Shown here piece after piece: positions 9,517-17,793 of a DNA stretch of 64,000 nucleotides (the first letter of the stretch is position 1; every line of letters begins with the position of its first letter). The DNA comes from Colwellia ponticola. Its GTDB lineage: Bacteria > Pseudomonadota > Gammaproteobacteria > Enterobacterales > Alteromonadaceae. The notes beneath the pieces were generated by a model. The model did no database searches. It was not told the DNA's origin and worked only from the letters and a program-made list of their open reading frames with translations. The stretch is from the NCBI RefSeq assembly GCF_005885605.1, contig NZ_SZVP01000003.1, positions 272,800-336,799 of the forward strand, read 5' to 3'. Both the position numbers and the translations under genes were made by a program.

Positions 9517-9712
9517 ATTTGCTATCTAACTTAATCATTAAAACAAGTTTATTGATGGCACTAGTTAACGCTGCTCGGCTCAAGGCTGCGTTAGTTAAAA
9601 CGGTGCTAGTTAACAATATGCTAGTTAACGCGGTACTAGTTAACAATATGCTAGTTAACGCGGTACTAGTGAAAGTAGTGATAAAGTCAATATTGGTCAT
9701 TTGGGCTTTCAT
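9509..9712 (-). CDS. small repetitive leader ORF upstream of the CHASE protein (uncertain)
   Basis: A 67-codon frame begins ATG with AAGGA just upstream (short spacing) and stops 8 bases inside the next gene (ATG of the CHASE protein lies within ATGCTTGA). Its middle is a run of pentads of the type ALTSI/LLTST, encoded by the 15-bp DNA repeat. The product would be hydrophobic and Thr/Ser-rich with no recognised family. The opposite strand is also open here because the repeat length is a multiple of three, so coding status is unproven. If real, it could couple translation to the downstream gene, whose own ribosome site is poor. Confidence 0.3.
   Translation of the reverse strand: MKAQMTNIDFITTFTSTALTSILLTSTALTSILLTSTVLTNAALSRAALTSAINKLVLMIKLDSKYA
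9558..9679. repeat. 15-bp tandem repeats with CTAGTTAAC core
   Basis: Five contiguous 15-bp units fill 9605-9679, alternating GCTAGTTAACAATAT and RCTAGTTAACGCGGT, so the higher-order period is 30 bp. Degenerate units extend left to 9558. Each unit holds CTAGTTAAC. The unit length preserves reading frame, so gain or loss of copies would not shift the overlapping small ORF. Confidence 0.85.
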
Positions 9713-9847
9713 ATATCCTTATGTTAGAAAATTACCTCCTGTAATTTACTACATCGACAGCCTTATTGACAAGCGGTAAATGCTTAGGGATTTAGCGAGC
9801 TAATGAGCCTGAGTACTGACGATAAGTAATCAATTGGCACGATTAAA

Positions 9848-10468
9848 TTACTTGTTTAAAAGCGCTTTAACAATAAATAAGGCTTCACTAGACGTGACAA
9901 CTTCGCCTTGCACTAAGCACTGCCCTTTAACAATTATTTTATTATCTCGCTCTAAGCTTATCCATGCTTGAAATTCAAGCGCTTCAAATAATGGTGTTGG
10001 CTTGTGATAATCAATATTAAGGTAAGCGGTAGGGCCTGCTTTCCCAGTTGCCATGCCAGCTATAGCCATTAATTGATCATAAACACCCGCAATAATAGCG
10101 CCGTGAACGCAATTAGGAGGCCCCTCATAGGCGCGACCATACTTTACACGTCCTATTAACTTGTCTTGTTGTTGCTCAAATTTGATTGGTGCTGCCAACG
10201 CATTATAATGCCCGCTTACCGCGCTATACGGCTGAATATCATTAAGATCACCACGAACGTTAGGGTTGTAATACTCTAACGCTCTTTTATCAGTAACATA
10301 AGGCTGCATGATGGTTTCAATAGTAGCGAGTTGCTTATTAATATCAGTTATTACTTTATCAGGTGCATTTAACACAATCGATTGCTCAATAATATTACGT
10401 AAATGCCCTGATAATTTTTTCAGTACTTGACGATGCTCATCGCTAGCGTCGCTGTTAGTATTATGCAT
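9848..10468 (-). CDS. PaaI-like hotdog-fold thioesterase
   Basis: The C-terminal two thirds match the hotdog acyl-CoA thioesterase fold, with the family motif CVHGAIIAGVYDQL (around residues 121-134) where the His-Gly pair and a downstream Asp line the active site. Such enzymes hydrolyse acyl- or aryl-CoA thioesters in the cytosol. The first 60 residues form a helical extension. It stands alone, about 1 kb from the acyl-CoA catabolic island on the opposite strand from the thiolase, so a role in releasing CoA there is possible but only an inference. Substrate unknown. Confidence 0.75.
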   Translation of the reverse strand: MHNTNSDASDEHRQVLKKLSGHLRNIIEQSIVLNAPDKVITDINKQLATIETIMQPYVTDKRALEYYNPNVRGDLNDIQPYSAVSGHYNALAAPIKFEQQQDKLIGRVKYGRAYEGPPNCVHGAIIAGVYDQLMAIAGMATGKAGPTAYLNIDYHKPTPLFEALEFQAWISLERDNKIIVKGQCLVQGEVVTSSEALFIVKALLNK

Positions 10469-10566
10469 AAAGGTATCGCACCTTGGGTTATTATTAAAAC
10501 ATATAGTCCGTTAACTTAGTTAAGTGCCCAGACTGACAAAATATCTTATTAAGAATGACTAAGTAA

Positions 10567-11169
10567 CTAGTCAACTAGCTCAATCCCTAAACTTTCAAGT
10601 AAACTAACCGCTTCTAATCGACAAAATTTGGCATTTTTAATCTGGTTTTGGTAAACGTCAATATAGTAATGGGTGGCATCGGTAAAGTTAGCCTCGTTTA
10701 AATTAGTGTTACCAAACATGCTATGAGTAAAGTCGGTAAAAGTGAAGTTGCCTTGACAAAAATCAGCTTCCCTAAAATCAACACCATGAGCTTTACACTC
10801 CTCCATAACGAATCCTGGTAACGTTAGTTTAAAGAAAGATGAATTATTAAGCAGACATTGAATAAACTTTATCGGCGCTGTTAACATCAACCCTGGCCAA
10901 TAAGCATTAGTCCAGTCAACGCCAATTAATTTACATTTTTCAAAAACAACCTCTCTAAATTGGCTATAGTTCAATTTAACCAAACTCAAATTACAATTAA
11001 TAAAATGACAATCAGTAAATTTACAATTTTTTAATGTCGCCTCAGTAAAATCACATGCTTCAAAAGTACAGTCGTCAAATTCCTTTGCAGACAACTCTTC
11101 TCCTACTAAAGCTAATCCTGTAAATTTTTTAGAGATAAACTCTGCTTGTTGATCATCGAAAGTGTGCAT
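10567..11169 (-). CDS. pentapeptide-repeat protein, McbG/Qnr-like
   Basis: Almost the whole 200-residue protein is built of pentads centred on Leu or Phe (CTFEA CDFTE ATLKN CKFTD CHFIN CNLSL), predicting a right-handed quadrilateral beta-helix. A non-repeat stretch near residues 88-105 interrupts it, as in Qnr/McbG proteins. Those relatives mimic DNA and bind gyrase, but the sequence does not prove that activity here. The C-terminal helix motif AVSLLESLGIELVD is one I associate with McbG-like chromosomal members. Its flanks suggest a single-gene unit. Confidence 0.8.
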   Translation of the reverse strand: MHTFDDQQAEFISKKFTGLALVGEELSAKEFDDCTFEACDFTEATLKNCKFTDCHFINCNLSLVKLNYSQFREVVFEKCKLIGVDWTNAYWPGLMLTAPIKFIQCLLNNSSFFKLTLPGFVMEECKAHGVDFREADFCQGNFTFTDFTHSMFGNTNLNEANFTDATHYYIDVYQNQIKNAKFCRLEAVSLLESLGIELVD

Positions 11170-11505
11170 TGTCTGGAAATACTCTTTGAATAAGCCGGCG
11201 ACTTTTGATGATATATAAATTTAATTTTAATAACCACATCAATGCAGACTATATCCCCAAATCACATGCGAAATAGCAGCTGCACACTGCTAACTTTCCA
11301 TAACGTCATTATTTATCAGCTTACCTACCTCAAATGGTCGATGTTCAACCCCACTCAATAAGTGTTAATGAGCTTAAGGCAAAGTTTATACCTGTTCCAC
11401 TTGCGAAGGAAACATTGAGCTAGAACGGGTATGTTCCGCCATTATTGCCTACCAACCTATTAATCATGTGAGTGCCGATGCACTTCTAACAAGTAAGGAA
11501 TAATC
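11170..11505. other. intergenic region before the thiolase gene
   Basis: This 336-base stretch separates the pentapeptide-repeat gene from the start of the catabolic island and must carry the promoters of both. I see no ORF. An imperfect, widely spaced inverted pair ACCTGTTC/GAACGGGT (about 11391-11430) could be an operator, but it is weak. Confidence 0.4.
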
Positions 11506-12711
11506 ATGCGTGAAGCAGTTATAGTATCTACCGCCAGAACCCCAATGGGGAAAGCCTTTCGTGGTGCCTTTAATGATACTGAAGCACCGGCACTATCAGG
11601 TCATGCGGTTGAGCAGGCCGTCAAGCGCGCGGGTATTGAAGGTGCAGAAGTTGATGATGTGATCATTGGTTGTGCTGCACAGCAAGGTACCCAAGGCTAT
11701 AACCTAGGTCGGTTAACGGCAACGGCTGCCGGACTTCCAAACTCAGTACCAGGCATGACGCTAGATCGTCAGTGTTCCTCTGGGTTAATGAGTATCGCTT
11801 TTGCCGCACAAAACATTATGCTTGGCTCAATGAATACCGTGGTTGCTGGTGGTGTTGAGTCAATCTCTATGGTGCAAAACAAGCACAAAAATACCTATCG
11901 CAATATTTCAAAAAAGGTGTTGTCAAAATCACAACATGCTTATATGCAAATGATTGAAACAGCAGAAGTGGTAGCAAAGCGCTATAACATTTCACGTTTA
12001 GCACAAGATGAATACAGCCTGCAATCCCAACAACGCATTGCTGCAGCGCAACGAGATGGCTTGTTCATTGACGAAATAGTCCCTATGGCCTCGACTAAAT
12101 CAATATTTAATCGTGATACCAAAGAAGTAAGCTTTGAAGAGGTATTATTAGCTAAAGATGAAGGTAATCGCCCCTCAACAACACTGGAAAGTTTACAGGC
12201 GCTAGAGCCTGTTTGGAAAGATGGTCGTGTTGTTGAACAAGGCGAGTTCATTACGGCTGGTAATGCTAGCCAATTGTCTGATGGTGCCTCCGCTTGTGTG
12301 GTGATGGACTCACAATTAGCGGCGCAAAAAGGTTTATCGCCTATGGGGATATTTAGAGGCATGGCCGTTGCCGGTTGTGAGCCCGATGAAATGGGTATTG
12401 GTCCGGTTTACGCTATTCCTAAGCTATTAAAACAACATGGATTATCGATTGACGATATTGGTCTTTGGGAAATTAATGAAGCCTTTGCCTGTCAATTAAT
12501 TTACTCGCGCGATTATTTAGCTATTGATAATAATAAGCTTAACGTCAATGGTGGCGCAATAGCTATTGGTCACCCCTTTGGTATGAGTGGTGCTCGTATG
12601 GTCGGTCATGCGCTTATTGAGGGTAAGCGTCGTGGTGTTAAATATGTGGTCGTCAGTATGTGTATTGGTGGAGGAATGGGCGCTGCAGGTTTATTTGAAG
12701 TTTGCCTGTAA
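11506..12711 (+). CDS. thiolase (acetyl-CoA acyltransferase)
   Basis: This 401-residue thiolase carries the nucleophilic Cys in DRQCSSG (around residue 90), the catalytic His in [11 protein letters not shown] and the second Cys in [10 protein letters not shown]. It would cleave a 3-oxoacyl-CoA with free CoA to release acetyl- or propionyl-CoA. The ribosome site is AAGGAATA. It is followed by an SDR on the same strand 82 bases on. No FadB-type partner is adjacent, unlike fatty-acid fadBA, and the surrounding genes are steroid-like, so it probably acts on a side-chain or ring-derived acyl-CoA. Its exact substrate cannot be read from the sequence. Confidence 0.88.
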   Translation: MREAVIVSTARTPMGKAFRGAFNDTEAPALSGHAVEQAVKRAGIEGAEVDDVIIGCAAQQGTQGYNLGRLTATAAGLPNSVPGMTLDRQCSSGLMSIAFAAQNIMLGSMNTVVAGGVESISMVQNKHKNTYRNISKKVLSKSQHAYMQMIETAEVVAKRYNISRLAQDEYSLQSQQRIAAAQRDGLFIDEIVPMASTKSIFNRDTKEVSFEEVLLAKDEGNRPSTTLESLQALEPVWKDGRVVEQGEFITAGNASQLSDGASACVVMDSQLAAQKGLSPMGIFRGMAVAGCEPDEMGIGPVYAIPKLLKQHGLSIDDIGLWEINEAFACQLIYSRDYLAIDNNKLNVNGGAIAIGHPFGMSGARMVGHALIEGKRRGVKYVVVSMCIGGGMGAAGLFEVCL

Positions 12712-12793
12712 CGCACACCTATACTGACACTCATTACGGCAAACATAATAATAACTTGGATTATTTTAATCTAACTTACCTAAGGAATAACAA

Positions 12794-13600
12794 ATGCTTA
12801 ATATTTTAGATCGCTTTCGCTTAGATGGCCAAGTCGCCATAGTAACCGGCTCAGGTCGTGGTATTGGTGCTGCAACAGCTATCGCACTAGCCGATGCAGG
12901 TGCCGATGTCGTAGTTACCGCCAGAACTATCGAAGATATCGAACATACCGCAACACAAATACGCCAACGTGGTCGACGTGCATTAGCCGTTGCTTGTGAT
13001 GTGCTTGATGAACAGCAACGACAAGCCTTGCTTGAACAAACTATTGAACACTTTGGCCGACTTGATATTTTAGTGAATAACGTCGGCGGCTCAGGTGCGA
13101 TAAAGCCAACACTAATGACCACAGAAGAGGAGTTAGAGGCTTGCTTTAAACTCAATACCAGCACTGCCTTTGCTATGTCTCGTCTTAGTGCGCCATTAAT
13201 GGTAAAAACAACAGGGCAAGGAGCCATTGTTAATATTTCATCCGTTGCAGGACACCTAGCCCAACCTGGTTTTATTAGTTACGGTATTGGTAAAGCTGCA
13301 TTGAATTTTATGACGCTTAATTTAGCGCAAGATTTTGCCCCCAAGGTAAGGGTTAACGCTATTAGTGTAGGTTCAACATTGACTGATGCCTTAAAAGGCG
13401 TCATGAGTGATGAAATTGAACAAGCCATCGTTAAGCGTACGCCAATGGCACGATTAGGCCAACCTGAAGATATTGCTGCTTGTGCCTTATTCTTAGCATC
13501 ACCTGCGGCTAGCTATATTACTGGTGAGATATACGGTGTTAATGGCGGGCTAACTGACGCGCCAATGGTAATGCCACGCAGTAGTTTTAATACTGACTAA
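12794..13600 (+). CDS. short-chain dehydrogenase, 7-alpha-hydroxysteroid-dehydrogenase-like
   Basis: A classical SDR of 268 residues. The cofactor motif TGSGRGIG is near residue 18, NVGG replaces the usual NNAG near 95, catalytic Ser is in NISSVAG and the active pair is Tyr-x-x-x-Lys in YGIGKAAL. The C-terminal half (VRVNAISVGSTLTDALK and LGQPEDIAACALFLASPAAS) is close to what I recall of E. coli 7-alpha-hydroxysteroid dehydrogenase. It would oxidise a hydroxyl on a ring or side chain with NAD(P). It is probably co-transcribed with the thiolase. The steroid substrate is inferred from this resemblance and from the neighbours. Confidence 0.82.
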   Translation: MLNILDRFRLDGQVAIVTGSGRGIGAATAIALADAGADVVVTARTIEDIEHTATQIRQRGRRALAVACDVLDEQQRQALLEQTIEHFGRLDILVNNVGGSGAIKPTLMTTEEELEACFKLNTSTAFAMSRLSAPLMVKTTGQGAIVNISSVAGHLAQPGFISYGIGKAALNFMTLNLAQDFAPKVRVNAISVGSTLTDALKGVMSDEIEQAIVKRTPMARLGQPEDIAACALFLASPAASYITGEIYGVNGGLTDAPMVMPRSSFNTD

Positions 13601-13764
13601 TTCAATAGCGACTAACTTACTACAAGGAAGTCGCTTATTTAGACAACGCCGGAGCACATTGTCTTGTACACATTGTCTTTTACAACGAGCTATTAAAATA
13701 AAGACCTTGTATTTTGCCTTTTTTCTCTACGTATAAAATAGACCACTTAATTAATGAAATTGCT

Positions 13765-13800
13765 AACAAGGCGTTTTTCACACAAGAACAACGCCTTGTT
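13765..13800. repeat. inverted repeat downstream of the SDR gene
   Basis: Perfect 11-bp arms AACAAGGCGTT and AACGCCTTGTT enclose a 14-base loop. No T-run follows on either strand, so it is a poor terminator and may be an mRNA hairpin or protein site. A smaller hairpin (AGCGACT/AGTCGCT, 13607-13635) lies just after the SDR stop. Confidence 0.6.
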
Positions 13801-13885
13801 AGTGACTTGAAAATAGCAAAAAACATACGGATACGATAAGCGTACCAGAAGAAAATAATGACGTTAACCACAGAGGAAGATATTT

Positions 13886-14092
13886 ATGGCACACAAAACC
13901 GTTATTCAGTTAGCAAGTGTCTCTAATCAGCCGTATAAAAAACATAACACTGAGGTGTTAACTATCAATACGCTACTGGATAACTCATCTGCTCCTTTTA
14001 CGGGTCATATAGATGACACTATAGCTAAAAACACAACTAACCATTTTACTTATTCCTTAGTGCCCTACCCTGACATGTTACTGGTTTTATAA
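13886..14092 (+). CDS. small hypothetical protein (uncertain)
   Basis: A 68-codon frame with a good ribosome site (AGGAAG, six bases before ATG). The product has no signal peptide, no transmembrane helix and no family I recognise; the C-terminus is hydrophobic (MLLVL). It stands between two hairpins, in a stretch otherwise without genes. The ribosome site is the only support for coding. Confidence 0.35.
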   Translation: MAHKTVIQLASVSNQPYKKHNTEVLTINTLLDNSSAPFTGHIDDTIAKNTTNHFTYSLVPYPDMLLVL

Positions 14093-14114
14093 TCCTTTAT
14101 TGGCACAGTAAGCA

Positions 14115-14154
14115 TAGTGAAGACTAAGGGCTTGCAACCCCTTAGCCTTCACTA
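14115..14154. terminator. strong hairpin between convergent genes
   Basis: Arms TAGTGAAG-A-CTAAGGG and CCCTTAG-C-CTTCACTA pair over 15 of 16 positions around an 8-base loop. It lies between the end of the small ORF and the end of the isopropylmalate-dehydrogenase paralogue. Neither side has a T-run, so it may be a weak or factor-assisted terminator or an RNA-stability element. Confidence 0.55.
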
Positions 14155-14170
14155 CCCATCACAACTATTG

Positions 14171-15268
14171 TTATAAATTTTTTAATATTTCAACAACTTT
14201 ATCACCAAAGTCACTCGTCGTTAGTATGGTAAGTTCATCAGCTGAATGAGACAGTTCAGCGGTAGAATAGCCTTGCACAAAAACATTCTCCATTGCTTGC
14301 CAGATTTTTTTTGACTCTTCAATCATACCAAAACTGTATTCTAACATCATAGCCACAGAGCCAATCATTGAATAAGGGTTCGCTATATTTTTTCCGGCAA
14401 TATCAGGAGCAGAGCCATGCGATGGTTCATAATAAGCAATATCATCACTTAAACAAGCAGAAGGCATTAACCCTAATGAGCCTAAAATACCACCTGCTTG
14501 ATCACTTAAAATATCACCGAACATATTTTCCATCACCATAACATCGAACATAGTCGGGTTTAAACAAAGGAAGGTAGCGGCAGAATCAACAAGTTGGTGT
14601 TTTACTTCTACTTCAGGAAATTCTATTGCAACTTCCGCTAGTACTTCATTCCAAAGTACGCTCGATTTCAACACATTGCTTTTATGAATATTATGCAAAA
14701 CTTTCTTGCGCTTCATCGCTATGTTAAAAGCAACTAAGAGTATTTGTTTAATTTGGTCTTCATCATATTCAAGGGTTTCTTTAACGTAACGCTTACCAGA
14801 TTTTGTTAAGCCGACTTCTTTATTACCAAAATATAAACCACCAACAAGCTCTCTAACCATAACAATATCAATGCCGTCTTTAATAATTTCAGCTTTTAAA
14901 GGGGAAAAGTTATTTAATGTTTTAGGCAAATAAACGGGGCGTATATTGGCATAAGTATTTAAAAATGTTCTTAAAGGTAAAATAGCGCCTCGTTCAGGTT
15001 GTTGATCTACTGGTATCTTTTGAGTCTCTTCATACCCTAAACCTACAGGCCCTTTTAAAATAGCATCCGCGGCAGCACAAATACGTTTGGTTGCTTGAGG
15101 AAACGAGTCGCCACACTTAAAATAAGCATTTGCTCCAAAATCTGCTTGGGTCAAAGTAAAGCGTACCTTTGATAGTGACTCTACGACGTTAAGCACTTTA
15201 ATCGCTTCTTTCATTATTTCTGGACCAATACCATCACCGGAAAGGATGGCAATATTATAATTTTTCAT
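14171..15268 (-). CDS. isocitrate/isopropylmalate dehydrogenase family protein (LeuB paralogue)
   Basis: A 365-residue beta-decarboxylating dehydrogenase. The N-terminus IAILSGDGIGPEI, the VRELVGGLYFG motif and the metal-binding segment MFGDILSDQAGGILGSLG are those of LeuB-like enzymes that oxidise and decarboxylate a 2-alkylmalate with NAD. No leuA, leuC or leuD is nearby, and the gene is embedded in acyl-CoA catabolic genes. The substrate loop region (residues about 85-105, RGAILPLRTFLNTYANIRP) keeps the decarboxylation Arg residues. It could be a stray LeuB, a tartrate/malate-type enzyme, or a specialist in the catabolic route. Sequence alone does not decide. Confidence 0.75.
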   Translation of the reverse strand: MKNYNIAILSGDGIGPEIMKEAIKVLNVVESLSKVRFTLTQADFGANAYFKCGDSFPQATKRICAAADAILKGPVGLGYEETQKIPVDQQPERGAILPLRTFLNTYANIRPVYLPKTLNNFSPLKAEIIKDGIDIVMVRELVGGLYFGNKEVGLTKSGKRYVKETLEYDEDQIKQILLVAFNIAMKRKKVLHNIHKSNVLKSSVLWNEVLAEVAIEFPEVEVKHQLVDSAATFLCLNPTMFDVMVMENMFGDILSDQAGGILGSLGLMPSACLSDDIAYYEPSHGSAPDIAGKNIANPYSMIGSVAMMLEYSFGMIEESKKIWQAMENVFVQGYSTAELSHSADELTILTTSDFGDKVVEILKNL

Positions 15269-15387
15269 GCAAGAATAACCTTTATTTGTAATCGTTAAGT
15301 TTTTAATGACTGGGGCTAAAGAGTGGAATAAATATTCTTAACTAAAGACCGACATAAAAATCTAAAGTAAAGATGAGATAAAAGCCG

Positions 15388-16584
15388 CTAATTCATTTGA
15401 ATTTTGGGCTCTTTGGGCATGCCTAAACCACGTTCAGCAATAATGTTTCGCTGTATTTCATTAGTGCCACCGTAAATAGTGTCCGAGCGGACAAATAAAT
15501 ACATCGCTTGTAAGCGCGTTAAATTATATGGCGCTGACGCTAAAATTTCAGCTTCTGGTCCCATAACATCCATGGCAAGTTCACCTAAATCTCGATGCCA
15601 AGTAGACCAGTACAACTTATAAATTAACGCTTCTTTTTTCAGGCCACCATCGCCCTCATCAGACAGCATACGCATGCTGTTATAGCGCATGATTTTCAAA
15701 CGAACATGTGCCTCGGCAATACGTTGGCGAATAATGGGGTCTTTATCGTTGCCATTAGCTTTAGCAATAGCGATCACTTGATTAAGTTCATTGTGAAACT
15801 GCATCTGCTGTCCCAACGTTGAAACGCCACGCTCAAAACCAAGCAATCCCATGGCAATCGCCCAACCTTCACCGGGTTTACCAACAATATCATCGGCGTC
15901 ACATTCAGCTTGGTCAAAAAAAACTTCATTAAATTCTGACGTGCCTGTTAACTGCTTAATACCTCGTACTTCAATGCCAGGCTGGTCCATTTTCATCAAG
16001 AAAAAGCCAAGACCTTTATGCGCAATCGAGTCAGGGTTTGTACGCGCAATGACAAAAATATAATCAGACTCATGAGCTAATGATGTCCAAACTTTTTGAC
16101 CGCTAATAATCCATTTCCCTTTAGCTTCGTCAAAATATGCTTTAGTTTTAACATTCGCTAAATCAGATCCTGCACCAGGCTCAGAGTAACCTTGGCACCA
16201 CAATTCAGTACCGGCAACAATACCAGGTAAATATTTTTGTTTTTGTGCTTCGCTACCAAAGGCAATAAGCGTTGGTCCCGCTAGGCCTTCACCGATATGA
16301 CCCACATGTCCGGGTGCTCCAGCACGAGCGTACTCTTCGTTAAAAATAACCTGTTGTTCAATTGAACAGCCTCGACCACCATATTCTTTTGGCCAACCGA
16401 TACAAGTCCAGCCGTCTTGAGCGAGTTTTTGTTCCCACTTTTTACGCGCTTGGGGAAACATATGCTCATCTCCGGGACCGCCGCGAAACTTAAGCTGCTC
16501 AAATTCACCGACTAAGTTTTGTGTTAGCCACTGCGCCACTTCAGCGCGAAATTTTTCGTCTTCGGGACTAAAACTTATTTTCAT
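15388..16584 (-). CDS. acyl-CoA dehydrogenase, catalytic subunit of a heteromeric pair
   Basis: A 398-residue FAD enzyme that would introduce an alpha-beta double bond into an acyl-CoA. FAD- and substrate-binding motifs are QGYSEPGAGSDLA and KVWTSLAHESDY. The usual C-terminal catalytic Glu of YEGT is Gly here (IYGGTNEIQ). A Glu at residue 251 in LGFERG falls where isovaleryl- and long-chain acyl-CoA dehydrogenases, and the mycobacterial steroid enzymes ChsE, hold their base. It ends IIAERGLGMP. A second acyl-CoA dehydrogenase gene precedes it by 21 bases, as in steroid side-chain alpha2-beta2 enzymes. FadE-type function is secure; the steroid substrate is inferred. Confidence 0.88.
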   Translation of the reverse strand: MKISFSPEDEKFRAEVAQWLTQNLVGEFEQLKFRGGPGDEHMFPQARKKWEQKLAQDGWTCIGWPKEYGGRGCSIEQQVIFNEEYARAGAPGHVGHIGEGLAGPTLIAFGSEAQKQKYLPGIVAGTELWCQGYSEPGAGSDLANVKTKAYFDEAKGKWIISGQKVWTSLAHESDYIFVIARTNPDSIAHKGLGFFLMKMDQPGIEVRGIKQLTGTSEFNEVFFDQAECDADDIVGKPGEGWAIAMGLLGFERGVSTLGQQMQFHNELNQVIAIAKANGNDKDPIIRQRIAEAHVRLKIMRYNSMRMLSDEGDGGLKKEALIYKLYWSTWHRDLGELAMDVMGPEAEILASAPYNLTRLQAMYLFVRSDTIYGGTNEIQRNIIAERGLGMPKEPKIQMN

Positions 16585-16605
16585 TGGTGCTACCCTATTA
16601 ACCGA

Positions 16606-17763
16606 TTAATCTAATAATATTTGTGCGATAAGTTCGCGATGATAGGCGCTATTGCCTAAAAATAGTTCAGAAGACTTGGCACGTTTGAAATACAGGTGAA
16701 CATCGTACTCCCAAGTAAAACCAACGCCACCATGAAGCTGAATGGCATCACTGGCATTGCTAAAATATCCCTGTGAACAATACGATTTAGCAACACTGGC
16801 CGCTTCTGCTAGTTCATTAGCTAACGGACCGCCATTAAGGGCTTCTTCTGCGACACAAGCAGCATAATAAACCGCTGACTTGGCAACTTCAGCACGTAAC
16901 ATCATGTCTGCCGCTTGGTGTTTAACTGCTTGAAAACCTGCAACAGGGCGACCAAACTGAACACGCTCTTGGGTATATTCGACCGTTAAATCTAGCGTCT
17001 GCTGAGCACCACCGGCTTGCTCTGCCGCAACGGCTACCGTAGCTAACTGAATAATTTTATTCAATTGAGGCCAAGCCTTACCTTGCTCACCCATTAAATC
17101 TGCTTTAGTAACACAGACCTGGTCTAAGGTAATTTCAGCTTGCTTACGGGTTTCATCCATGGTCGGTAACCAAGAGCGCTTTACGCCTGGCGTGTTCGCA
17201 TCAAGAGCAAATAAACTAATGCCATCGACGCCAGTACTCCCTTCGTCACGCACTGCAAAGATAATTAACCCTGCGCTATGGCCATCGGGTACATAGCGAT
17301 AGCGACCATTAAGTAAATAGTGATCACCATCAGTGGTCACTGTTGCCTGTACTGCGTCAGCATCCCACCGTCCGTTGTTACCGGTATAAGCCAGTGTAGC
17401 GGTTAGGCTACCTTGACAAATTTGGCTTAAATATTGCTGTTTTTGCGCTGCTGTGCCTGCAACAATTAAGGCATTGGTCCCTAAACATACTGTCGAGAAA
17501 AACGGCGAACATAACAAGTAGCGCCCCATTTCTTCAAGCATGATAACGAGCTCAACATAACCAAGCCCCATACCGCCATATTCTTCAGGTATATGAATGG
17601 CTTGCCAGTACATTTCAGTACAAATACGTTGCCAGATTTGTGTTTCAAACCCTTGTTCACTGGCCATAGCATTACGTATTGCGCTTGATGATGAAACGTC
17701 AGCTAAAAAGGCTTGCGCAGTATCGCGGATCATCTTCTGCTCTTGTGTAAATGAAAACTCCAA
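16606..17763 (-). CDS. acyl-CoA dehydrogenase, partner subunit
   Basis: This 385-residue member keeps the fold and the C-terminal LHGGVGFTWEYDVHLYFKR motif, but has no Glu at either known catalytic position (LFLGNS at the C-terminal site, no acidic residue in the helix-G segment IIQLATVAVAAEQAGG). It should therefore be the non-catalytic half of a heterotetramer with the next gene. The start is TTG (TTG GAG TTT TCA), with AAAGGGG eight bases upstream. It lies 30 bases after the acyl-CoA synthetase gene, so the operon runs from that gene through both dehydrogenases. Confidence 0.86.
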   Translation of the reverse strand: MEFSFTQEQKMIRDTAQAFLADVSSSSAIRNAMASEQGFETQIWQRICTEMYWQAIHIPEEYGGMGLGYVELVIMLEEMGRYLLCSPFFSTVCLGTNALIVAGTAAQKQQYLSQICQGSLTATLAYTGNNGRWDADAVQATVTTDGDHYLLNGRYRYVPDGHSAGLIIFAVRDEGSTGVDGISLFALDANTPGVKRSWLPTMDETRKQAEITLDQVCVTKADLMGEQGKAWPQLNKIIQLATVAVAAEQAGGAQQTLDLTVEYTQERVQFGRPVAGFQAVKHQAADMMLRAEVAKSAVYYAACVAEEALNGGPLANELAEAASVAKSYCSQGYFSNASDAIQLHGGVGFTWEYDVHLYFKRAKSSELFLGNSAYHRELIAQILLD

Positions 17764-17793
17764 AATCTTTGCCCCTTTTAGCCTAGCTCGTAT

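Noticed and set aside
9501..9779. A plus-strand 92-codon frame rich in LVN pentads across the tandem repeats
   Set aside because: It is the reverse reading of the same 15-bp repeats, has no ribosome site, and is antisense to the start of the CHASE gene.
10567..11169. Calling the pentapeptide protein a quinolone-resistance Qnr
   Set aside because: The repeat fold fits, but gyrase protection cannot be read from sequence and chromosomal McbG-like members are common.
11982..12362. A 126-codon minus-strand frame inside the thiolase gene
   Set aside because: It lies wholly within a well-conserved gene and its product resembles no family.
12766..13227. A 153-codon minus-strand frame over the SDR gene
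   Set aside because: Low-complexity Ser/Ala/Arg product antisense to a conserved SDR; a shadow frame.
13680..13871. A 63-codon minus-strand frame covering the inverted repeat after the SDR gene
   Set aside because: No ribosome site, no recognisable family, and the palindrome is better explained as a structural element.
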